From contig JBIKJA010000006.1 in NCBI GenBank assembly GCA_044361315.1, positions 1-64,000 on the forward strand: a stretch of DNA of 64,000 nt, read 5' to 3'. Positions 26,237-33,658 of the stretch are shown piece after piece (within the stretch, counting starts at the first letter, position 1; each line of letters begins with the position of its first letter). A program made the position numbers and the translations under genes. The notes under the pieces were generated by a model. The model saw nothing but the letters and a program-made list of their open reading frames with translations, was not told the DNA's origin and searched no databases. This stretch comes from Crocinitomix sp044361315 (GTDB lineage: Bacteria; Bacteroidota; Bacteroidia; Flavobacteriales_D; Crocinitomicaceae).

Positions 26237-27789
26237 TGATATTAAGAAAATTTCTTTCGATTAGTTTGTTAATTTTTGTTTTACTTGTTCCGTTTATTGC
26301 CAGCAGTCAACTTGAAGTCACGAGTTCTATTTGTAGTGTTTATCCAATTGACACGGTTATTTTAAATGATAGAAATCCACAAGGAATAGATACTTCAATT
26401 GTTACATTCGTTGAAGGACAGACTAGGATAACGCCGCTATCTGTAAAAGAAATCGATTTCTCAAAAGAAGCAGAACAGGGCAAATGTGTTTTAATTTTAT
26501 TTGAAAATCACAAAGACAGAAATGAACAGAGGGAGTTTTTTAAGGAACTAATTCAATCTGTCGCTACAGAAATTGTCAACTCGAATGACGAATTTTTATT
26601 TGGATATTTTGATTGGGACAGCAAAGAGGCGAATAATGGTAAAACACTCTACTTGTTGAGTGAAACTCCTACAAATGATCCTGCAAAATTAATTGAGTTG
26701 GCGAATTCTGTGGTTCCTAAATCACGTGAATCTCAGCGCGCATCAACGCTGATTTATCATGCAGTTATGGAGGGAGTGGATTTTCTCAAGAATTTTAAAA
26801 CCGAAAAGCCAAAATCCATTCTGATTCTCTCTGCCGGTTTTGCAGATTTATATCGAACCGAATACGACGCGACTGCAGCTATAAAAGCATCATTAGATAA
26901 TCACATATCTGTTTATTCGATTCAATATTTGATTGGGTACAAACATAATTTAGAAAGGCTAGCTGATGAAACGTATGGTCTTTACGGTAGTTTTGAGAGA
27001 CAAAATAAAGATGCGGCTGAACAATCTGTTATCAATTTTATGGCTGAGGTAGAATCCAGAGATAGGGGAAGGACTTATGAAATTGTTTTTGAAACAACGC
27101 ACCCAAAGGATGGTCAACTACACTCGAGTACATTAGAAATTGGTGATCAAACAATGTTGATACCAGTTCAGATGCCAAAACCTAATATGCTTGATTGGAT
27201 TAAAGCGAACTTGATACTCTCTATTCTTTTAGGATTAGTCGTTATTACTCTAATAATCCTAGTCATCATTTTGATTAAAAAGAATAAACGTCAAAAAGAA
27301 TTAGAAGCAGCGCAAAGCAATCAAAGATTTTCAGAGGTTGAAGAAAAAAATCAACAAGCTCAGGAACAAATTAGAAAGCAAGAAGAAATTCTAAAACATA
27401 AAGACGAAAGAGAACGCATTCAGCAAGAAAAGGCACTTGAGGAGCAGCGAGAAATCGCGCGCGCGAAAAAGGAGGCAGAACAAATCGTTCTTATGAAGCA
27501 AGGCGGATTGCCTAGACTATCAGGTACTTTTCAGGGACAACATGGTGAACTAACAATTGATGTTCCGCTAGTAACTATTGGTCGAAAAGAGACGAATTAT
27601 TATACACTCAATCACGTAACTATATCCGGAAATCACGCTGAGATTAGATTTTTAGAGGGAAAATATTTTGTTAAAGACTTGAATAGCACAAATGGCATAA
27701 GAGTTAATGGAAGAAAAATTGTCGAACAGGAATTAAAACATGGAGACGTTGTTGAGTTTGGAGAAATAGCACTTACTTATTTGAAATAG
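26233..27789 (+). CDS. Periplasmic vWA-like domain / TM / coiled coil / cytoplasmic FHA protein
   Basis: The 518-aa product has a signal sequence (about 1-26), a vWA-like alpha/beta domain (about 75-270: CVLILFENHKD, LIYHAVMEGVDFL, SILILSAGFADLY, ISVYSIQYLIG), one membrane helix (about 320-345), a Lys/Glu/Gln coiled coil (about 345-420), and an FHA domain at the end (VTIGRKETN, ISGNHAEI, STNGIRVNGRK). The canonical MIDAS DxSxS is not clear, so metal binding is doubtful. The topology puts the sensor outside and the phospho-reader inside. Adjoins the phosphatase gene with no gap. Confidence 0.88.
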   Translation: MMILRKFLSISLLIFVLLVPFIASSQLEVTSSICSVYPIDTVILNDRNPQGIDTSIVTFVEGQTRITPLSVKEIDFSKEAEQGKCVLILFENHKDRNEQREFFKELIQSVATEIVNSNDEFLFGYFDWDSKEANNGKTLYLLSETPTNDPAKLIELANSVVPKSRESQRASTLIYHAVMEGVDFLKNFKTEKPKSILILSAGFADLYRTEYDATAAIKASLDNHISVYSIQYLIGYKHNLERLADETYGLYGSFERQNKDAAEQSVINFMAEVESRDRGRTYEIVFETTHPKDGQLHSSTLEIGDQTMLIPVQMPKPNMLDWIKANLILSILLGLVVITLIILVIILIKKNKRQKELEAAQSNQRFSEVEEKNQQAQEQIRKQEEILKHKDERERIQQEKALEEQREIARAKKEAEQIVLMKQGGLPRLSGTFQGQHGELTIDVPLVTIGRKETNYYTLNHVTISGNHAEIRFLEGKYFVKDLNSTNGIRVNGRKIVEQELKHGDVVEFGEIALTYLK

Positions 27790-29217
27790 ATGAATCAACT
27801 TTTTAATCAGGTTATACAAACAGATGTCGGACTTGTTCGCAAGGCAAATGAGGATTCGGCTGGATTTGCACCTTCTTCAGAACTGCATAACAACGGCGAT
27901 TTATTTGTTGTTTGTGATGGTATGGGTGGACATATTGGTGGTGCTATTGCTTCCTCAACTGCCGTAAAATGCCTTCTCGATTTTTTTAGAAATAAATTTT
28001 ATGAAAATCCTTATGTAGCACTAAACGATGCAATTATTTTCACAAACGAGCAAATTTACGCTCGGTCATGCGCTGAATCAGATTTGAAAGGAATGGGTAC
28101 TACATGTTGTGTGCTTTTAATTAGAAATTCAGAAGCATTTATTGCACACGTTGGAGACAGTAGGATTTATTTTCATTCAAGTGGAAAAATCCATCGAGTT
28201 ACACGTGACCATTCATTCGTTCAAAATTTAGTGGATCAGGGTTTAATCTCTGATTCAGAAGCCGAGTCTCACCCCAGAAAAAATGAAATATTGAGAGCAC
28301 TAGGCATCAAAGCTGATGTGCAGCCAGAGATTTCTTCGCAACCGATTCATCCAAAAAAGGGTGATAAGTTTCTTTTATGTTCGGATGGACTATCTGGATT
28401 AGTGCAAGATAATACAATTGAAAAAATTCTCTCATCCGCATCTGGTCTAGAAAGTAAAGCTGATGAATTAATTGCACTCGCGAATGGAGGCGGTGGGTTT
28501 GATAATATTACTGTTGCAATTATTGAAACACTTCAAAGCCCATTCAAAAAATCAGTTTTCGTTGATTATAATCCAATCAATAGAAATGAAGCGACAGGTC
28601 AAATTCATTCAATGGCTGCAACTCAAGAAATTGCGCCAAGCAAAAAGGAGATTCCGATTTGGAAGCAACCAAAATTCCTTTTTACGCTCTGCGGATTATT
28701 AGCCTTGGTCGTTTTGATTTATTTTTGGCAAAGTGGAGGTCAGGGAGATTCAAAAACACATGGAAATCTTGGTGACACCGCAGAAGTGGAAAACGGTGGA
28801 AGTGACAAGGAAGCAGAAACCCCAGCTAACAAAAATTGCACAAATGATACAATAGGATTAATTAAAATTACAAGTAAACCGGAATCACCAAATACTATGA
28901 GTGGTGCTTTGGGGCTCATTAAGAAAGAGGTAGATTATGACCCAGATTGTCTCAGATATTTTGGAAAATCAGGTCTAAAAGAAAAGGAAGTAAATATTAA
29001 TCACATAAACAATGTTCAGCCTGGAGATAAACTTTGGCTTGATTGTGAATGCATCCAAGGCAATAAGTCCCGAAATGGTCCATCATCAAATGATTCGGAC
29101 AAAAAACCTTCTTTAACAAGTAATAATACAAATGAACCGACTAATAGAACATCGATTCAAAAAGATACTTCCAGATCAAATCTTATTATAGACACCACAA
29201 CAAATAAATCGAATTGA
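27790..29217 (+). CDS. PP2C-family protein phosphatase with TM and periplasmic tail
   Basis: The 475-aa product has a PPM/PP2C domain (about 5-245) with all metal motifs: RKANEDS, CDGMGGHIGG, MGTTCCVL, HVGDSRIY, LCSDGLSGLV and FDNITVAII. One membrane helix lies near 295-312. The outer region (about 320-475) is Asn/Ser/Thr-rich and contains a LysM-like stretch ending NNVQPGDKLWLDC (tentative). It is the only phosphatase in the cluster and so the likely antagonist of the three kinases. It begins directly after the vWA-FHA stop, implying coupled translation. Confidence 0.93.
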   Translation: MNQLFNQVIQTDVGLVRKANEDSAGFAPSSELHNNGDLFVVCDGMGGHIGGAIASSTAVKCLLDFFRNKFYENPYVALNDAIIFTNEQIYARSCAESDLKGMGTTCCVLLIRNSEAFIAHVGDSRIYFHSSGKIHRVTRDHSFVQNLVDQGLISDSEAESHPRKNEILRALGIKADVQPEISSQPIHPKKGDKFLLCSDGLSGLVQDNTIEKILSSASGLESKADELIALANGGGGFDNITVAIIETLQSPFKKSVFVDYNPINRNEATGQIHSMAATQEIAPSKKEIPIWKQPKFLFTLCGLLALVVLIYFWQSGGQGDSKTHGNLGDTAEVENGGSDKEAETPANKNCTNDTIGLIKITSKPESPNTMSGALGLIKKEVDYDPDCLRYFGKSGLKEKEVNINHINNVQPGDKLWLDCECIQGNKSRNGPSSNDSDKKPSLTSNNTNEPTNRTSIQKDTSRSNLIIDTTTNKSN

Positions 29218-29223
29218 TTCGTC

Positions 29224-30030
29224 ATGGTGATGACACTCCCAAAATTGCCATATTATCACGCCATTCAACAAATCGGACACGGAGGTACTGGTGTCGTTTA
29301 TTCCGCAATAGATGAGAGAACTGGTTTTATGGTTGCCATAAAGATGCTTTACAAACAGGCATTTGCAAATGCATTTTTGCGAGAAAAATTTATTGAAGAG
29401 GCAAATCGATATTTGTATTTGAATCATAGAAACATTGTACACTTAAAAGATTTTATCATAGAAGACGATGCCTATTTTCTAGTGATGGAATTTGTTCAAG
29501 GACAAACGTTAGATCAATATATACGAACAGTTACCGGGCCAGTACCTGAAGAGATTGCTGCCGCGATTATGATGGAGATTTTAAACGCAATTGCGTTTGC
29601 ACATCTAAATGGCGTAATTCATTTAGATCTTAAACCTGCAAATATTATGATTGCAGTTTCAGGTGATATTAAAGTTTTAGATTTTGGAATTTCTGCAGAT
29701 GAAGGCAAAAAAGAAAAAAAAATAATGGGTAGTCCGTTGTATATGTCTCCAGAACAAATTAAAGGAGAAGAAATTAGTTTTAACACCGACATTTATTCAC
29801 TTGGAGTAACACTTTATCAGATGGTTACTGGTAAAGAACCTTATCCATCTGATATTAACAAAGAGGAATTATTTGAAAAAATAAAAAATTCACCGCTAAT
29901 TAGTTCGCAAAATGATTGTGCTCATTTAAGCGATAAAATGATCGCCATCATCCAAAAGGCAACGAATAAAAAAAGTGAAAAACGATTTGCATCATGCAAT
30001 GAATTTATTATGCACTTGAAAACAATTTAA
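29224..30030 (+). CDS. Soluble Ser/Thr protein kinase with HLD catalytic loop (kinase 2)
   Basis: The 268-aa product is a bare Hanks-type kinase domain with no membrane helix. It has GHGGTGVVY, VAIK, a catalytic loop HLDLKPAN (catalytic Asp135 present, but the usual Arg of HRD is Leu), DFG in LDFGIS, and GSPLYMSPEQ. Loss of the Arg marks non-RD kinases, which in eukaryotes often do not need activation-loop phosphorylation. It lies 6 nt after the phosphatase and 14 nt before the next FHA gene. Confidence 0.92.
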   Translation: MVMTLPKLPYYHAIQQIGHGGTGVVYSAIDERTGFMVAIKMLYKQAFANAFLREKFIEEANRYLYLNHRNIVHLKDFIIEDDAYFLVMEFVQGQTLDQYIRTVTGPVPEEIAAAIMMEILNAIAFAHLNGVIHLDLKPANIMIAVSGDIKVLDFGISADEGKKEKKIMGSPLYMSPEQIKGEEISFNTDIYSLGVTLYQMVTGKEPYPSDINKEELFEKIKNSPLISSQNDCAHLSDKMIAIIQKATNKKSEKRFASCNEFIMHLKTI

Positions 30031-30044
30031 TTTAGAAAGTATAA

Positions 30045-30929
30045 ATGTTGCAACTAAAAATCGGTCGGTCTCCATCTTGCGATATCACAATCAATGATAT
30101 TGCCGTGTCCAGAGAACATGCCGAAATTTTTCATGACGATGACGGAAATACTTTTCTAACTGACTTAAATTCTTCTAACGGAACATTTGTAAATGGCAAA
30201 AGATTAGAAGGAAGTACACTATTAAAATTTAACGACATTGTAAAACTTGGTAACTCTCTTTTACCTTGGCGTAATTATCTCAAAGGAGAAATTCCAACTT
30301 CAGACGTACCTGAATTTAATGAAGTCGTAAACATTACAGAGTTCAAGGACGAATCAAAATCCGAAAAAGAAAATCTAAATAACACAAGTGATAAAACAAA
30401 ATTTAGGACAGCAAGTTTAATTGCTGTTGGTGGTGTTCTGCTGAGCTCAGTTGGCTTATTCCTTTTATTTTCAGGACACCAAATAAACTGGTTTTCGTTC
30501 GCAATTTTCTTTTTTTCATTCGGAGTTGGTGCTGCTATTTTTGTGTTGATATTAATTTGGATTTTGAATTTAATGAAGATTTCTAATACATACTTAAATG
30601 CAGTTATTATTGTAGTTGGATTTTTTCTCGCTGGATATATTTCATTTGCTCATTCAAAGGGTTTTACGAATTCGTCACCACAAAATAATAATCATACTCC
30701 TACAAACAATTCTCCAACTTATGACGAGACTGATTACAACGAAAGCGCTGCAACAATTTCAATATGTAGTATTTGTGGAAATAAATTCAATGGCGACGGT
30801 TTTGAATTAACAGGAAATGGTGATTGTAAAAAAGTAAATGACGGTTCATCGGGCTTCTATTGTTCGTGCGAATGTGTCTCTGAAGCACAATCAAATTCAG
30901 ATGACGAAAATGAAATGTTAGGATATTAA
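30045..30929 (+). CDS. FHA domain membrane protein with C-terminal Cys-rich motif
   Basis: The 294-aa product has an FHA domain right at the N-terminus (about 1-80: KIGRSPSCDI, AVSREHAEI, SSNGTFVNGKR). Three hydrophobic segments follow (about 122-145, 150-180 and 185-207). The tail has CSICGNKFNGDGF, an isolated Cys in GDCKKV, and CSCEC, which looks like a small zinc-binding or disulfide unit. With three helices the tail would be periplasmic. Neighbouring spacing supports cotranscription with kinase 2. Confidence 0.85.
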   Translation: MLQLKIGRSPSCDITINDIAVSREHAEIFHDDDGNTFLTDLNSSNGTFVNGKRLEGSTLLKFNDIVKLGNSLLPWRNYLKGEIPTSDVPEFNEVVNITEFKDESKSEKENLNNTSDKTKFRTASLIAVGGVLLSSVGLFLLFSGHQINWFSFAIFFFSFGVGAAIFVLILIWILNLMKISNTYLNAVIIVVGFFLAGYISFAHSKGFTNSSPQNNNHTPTNNSPTYDETDYNESAATISICSICGNKFNGDGFELTGNGDCKKVNDGSSGFYCSCECVSEAQSNSDDENEMLGY

Positions 30930-30932
30930 ACT

Positions 30933-31067
30933 ATGTCACATATAAATATCCTTATTGGTCCATATCGAATGACACGTTTAATAGGCGAAGATAGCATGGC
31001 ATCAGTTTTTTACATTAATATGGTAATGGATGGTCTAGGATTGACGATTATTTATCACTACTTTTAG
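30933..31067 (+). pseudogene. Relic of a kinase gene (N-terminal fragment)
   Basis: A 44-codon ORF whose product, IGPYRMTRLIGEDSMASVFYI, resembles the start and glycine-rich loop of a Hanks-type kinase (compare LIGEGGMGNVYL in the next gene). It then runs out of homology and stops. It lies between the FHA membrane gene and kinase 3, consistent with decay of a fourth tandem kinase copy. Confidence 0.55.
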
Positions 31068-31087
31068 ATGGTTATAAATTGAATTAA

Positions 31088-32431
31088 ATGATAGGAAAAA
31101 AAACACTCAACTACGAAATAAAATCACTAATCGGCGAAGGCGGAATGGGTAACGTATATCTTGCTGAACACATCACAATCGGAAGAAAAGTGGCGATCAA
31201 ATCTTTGTTACCCCAACTGGTCCGTAATGAATCAATTCGCACTCGCTTTAAAGGTGAGGCTAAATTGATGGCTGATTTGCAACATCCAAGCATCGTTACT
31301 CTATACGATTATCATGAAGATGAAGACGGATTGTATTTAATTTTAGAATACGTAGAAGGAAAACCACTTGACGAATATATTCGTGATGTATCTGGCCCAA
31401 TTCCTGAAAAAGAAGCAACTCTTTTAATGCATGACATTCTTTCGGGATTTTCTTATGCACATAACAAAGGGCTTATTCATCGCGATATCAAACCATCAAA
31501 TTTGATAATTTCTTCAGAGCAAAAAGTAAAAATTTTAGATTTTGGAATTGCAAAATTAGTAGGAGATGTTGGACAAAAATTAACAAAAACCGGAACTCAT
31601 ATTGGCACGGTCTATTATATGTCGCCTGAACAAGTTAAAGGGCAAGAGCTTGATAAGCGAAGTGATATTTATGCGCTAGGAGTTACCTTTTATCAAATGC
31701 TTACAGGTGTATGTCCTTATGATGGCATGACGACGGAGTTTGATGTTTATACAAAAATTGTCACTGAAGAATTACCTGATCCTCGAAATATCTATCCAGG
31801 TATTTCGGAGCACTTGTGCGCAATAATTCGAAAAGCTACAACCAAAAATAAAGAAGATCGTTTTCAAACGTGCGAAGAATTTATTGAAGCAATTAAAACT
31901 TTGCCATCAGTTATTTCATCCAAATCAACCAAAGATGTTTCGGAAAGCTCTTCATCACAAAAAGATGTTTCATATTATACTACAAACGAATCAAAATCGG
32001 ATTCACAGACTATTCCTGTCGCTACCAAACCTCAAAATCAATTGTTCGAAAAAAAAATTAATGGATTTGCTGTAATTAGTCTTACAATAACATTAGTCGG
32101 TATCGCAATTTTCGTTTATTATTACAATAATTATCTTAAGGATAGTGATGATGACGGTATTCCGAATCATATTGATAATTGTCCAACAGAATATGGTTCT
32201 CGTTGGGATGGCTGTCAACCATATTCTGTTGGAGAAATGCAGATAGAAGCGGATACTGTTGCGCCTCTTTGCGATGCTCCTGAACCTTGTGATGGAGCAT
32301 GTGATGGAGCAACTTATTTAGAATGCGAAGCAGCATGTGATGCAGTATGTGATGCAGCATCCGATGTAGGTTGCGATGCAGCATGCGAAGTAGCATGCGA
32401 AGTGGCATGCGATGCGGCATGCGGCGATTAA
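31088..32431 (+). CDS. Transmembrane Ser/Thr kinase with TSP3 and Cys-repeat periplasmic tail (kinase 3)
   Basis: The 447-aa product has a kinase domain (about 8-270) closely similar to kinase 1 (shared NYEIKSL, GGMGNVY, GRKVAIK), with HRDIKPSN (Asp133), DFGIAKL and GTVYYMSPEQ. After a Ser-rich juxtamembrane stretch comes one membrane helix (about 325-347). The outer tail starts with a calcium-binding thrombospondin type 3 repeat (DSDDDGIPNHIDNCP) and ends with an array of four-residue units, Cys-Asp/Glu-x-Ala (about 401-447). The TSP3 repeat and cysteines fit an oxidising, calcium-containing periplasm. Confidence 0.92.
   Translation: MIGKKTLNYEIKSLIGEGGMGNVYLAEHITIGRKVAIKSLLPQLVRNESIRTRFKGEAKLMADLQHPSIVTLYDYHEDEDGLYLILEYVEGKPLDEYIRDVSGPIPEKEATLLMHDILSGFSYAHNKGLIHRDIKPSNLIISSEQKVKILDFGIAKLVGDVGQKLTKTGTHIGTVYYMSPEQVKGQELDKRSDIYALGVTFYQMLTGVCPYDGMTTEFDVYTKIVTEELPDPRNIYPGISEHLCAIIRKATTKNKEDRFQTCEEFIEAIKTLPSVISSKSTKDVSESSSSQKDVSYYTTNESKSDSQTIPVATKPQNQLFEKKINGFAVISLTITLVGIAIFVYYYNNYLKDSDDDGIPNHIDNCPTEYGSRWDGCQPYSVGEMQIEADTVAPLCDAPEPCDGACDGATYLECEAACDAVCDAASDVGCDAACEVACEVACDAACGD
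32288..32419 (+). repeat. 12-bp tandem repeat encoding Cys-(Asp/Glu)-x-Ala units
   Basis: Eleven 12-bp units close to TGYGATGCAGCA lie within the 3' end of kinase 3, some diverged (for example 32312-32323). Each keeps the reading frame, so copy-number changes would lengthen or shorten the protein by four residues without a frameshift. Confidence 0.9.
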
Positions 32432-32455
32432 TTCATAACTGTTAATACAACTAAG

Positions 32456-33658
32456 ATGAAAATAATAACCGTCGGCAAATCACAACAATGCGATATCATC
32501 CTAAAAGGTGATACCTTTTCTCGCGTCCATGCGCAACTGGCTGTTTACGAAAATCATATTGAAATTATTGATTTAGAATCTACAAATGGAACATTTGTAA
32601 ATGGTCACAAAATAAAAGCGCCAACTAAATTGAATGAAGGTGATGGCGTTGTTCTTGGTGGAGCATTATTTGATTGGGAATCGCTAAATTTATTAGGGAA
32701 AGAAAATAAAACACAACCATCAGCAACAAATGACAATGTTAGCAAATCAAAAAATTGGATTTATTTAACCGTTGGAGCATTAGTGATTGTTGGCTTGTTG
32801 TCTGTTTACTTTTTATATTTTCGAGATTATAATAACGTTGATGGTAATGCAGAACAAAATCTTGATATTAATAATGATGGTATTGTAGATGAGCAAGAAG
32901 CTAAAAACGAAAAAAAAGTTTTAGAACCGGGAAGTGTTGAGTATGATTTTTCGTGTTTGAATGAAGAAGATGATTACGGCACAACAGATATTATTTCGAC
33001 CATGGGTGATATCGAAGATGGGATTATTGACATACTTGGTGAAGAAATTACGATTGAAGATGAACACGAATTTGGAAGAATTCTCAAACATGAAATGATT
33101 ACTGCAGATTATGGAAATGATTTTACTCGGATTCAAAAAATTCTGCAACGATTAATAATAGCAATCCCAGGAAAAACAGAATACAATTATGAAATTCATT
33201 TAGTCGAAGAAGATTTAATAAATGCGTTTACCTGTGGTGGGCAAATTTTTGTTTACCAAGGCATGATTGATTTTTGTAATAGTGATGATGAATTAGCAGC
33301 AATACTAGCACATGAAATTGCGCACAACGAATTAGGCCACATAAAACATAAACTCAGTCAGATAAAAACAGCCAACGAATTATTTGGTGAAGGTGTTGGG
33401 CAAATGTCAGCAGAAATTTACATGAGCGCTACCGCGGTGTTCGGACAAAAAGATGAAACACATTGCGACCTTTATGGAATTGATTTAGCGTTTAAAGCGA
33501 AATACAATTCGTGCAAAGTAATTGATTTATGGAAACGAATGGATGACAATGAATACAGTGTTGGTGAAAGCATGATTAGAACTCATCCCTTTTCATCTCA
33601 ACGGTCTTCTTGTTGTCAAAATCACATTAACAAATACCACCCTAATACTTGTCCCTAA
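32456..33658 (+). CDS. FHA / TM / M48-type metallopeptidase fusion
   Basis: The 400-aa product has an N-terminal FHA domain (about 1-75: TVGKSQQCDI, FSRVHAQL, STNGTFVNGHK), one membrane helix (about 100-122), a short EF-hand or dockerin-like loop (DINNDGIVDEQE, about 140), and a C-terminal zinc peptidase with HEIAH (His286, Glu287, His290). The likely third ligand is in DETHCDLYGIDLA. The M48 part resembles periplasmic BepA/LoiP-type proteases, so FHA binding inside could control proteolysis outside. The following gene overlaps by one nucleotide (TAATG). Confidence 0.88.
   Translation: MKIITVGKSQQCDIILKGDTFSRVHAQLAVYENHIEIIDLESTNGTFVNGHKIKAPTKLNEGDGVVLGGALFDWESLNLLGKENKTQPSATNDNVSKSKNWIYLTVGALVIVGLLSVYFLYFRDYNNVDGNAEQNLDINNDGIVDEQEAKNEKKVLEPGSVEYDFSCLNEEDDYGTTDIISTMGDIEDGIIDILGEEITIEDEHEFGRILKHEMITADYGNDFTRIQKILQRLIIAIPGKTEYNYEIHLVEEDLINAFTCGGQIFVYQGMIDFCNSDDELAAILAHEIAHNELGHIKHKLSQIKTANELFGEGVGQMSAEIYMSATAVFGQKDETHCDLYGIDLAFKAKYNSCKVIDLWKRMDDNEYSVGESMIRTHPFSSQRSSCCQNHINKYHPNTCP

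Noticed and set aside
32136..32420. 94-codon minus-strand frame rich in His, Met, Leu and Arg
   Set aside because: It is the reverse reading of the 12-bp repeat in kinase 3, so its apparent pattern is an artefact of the repeat.
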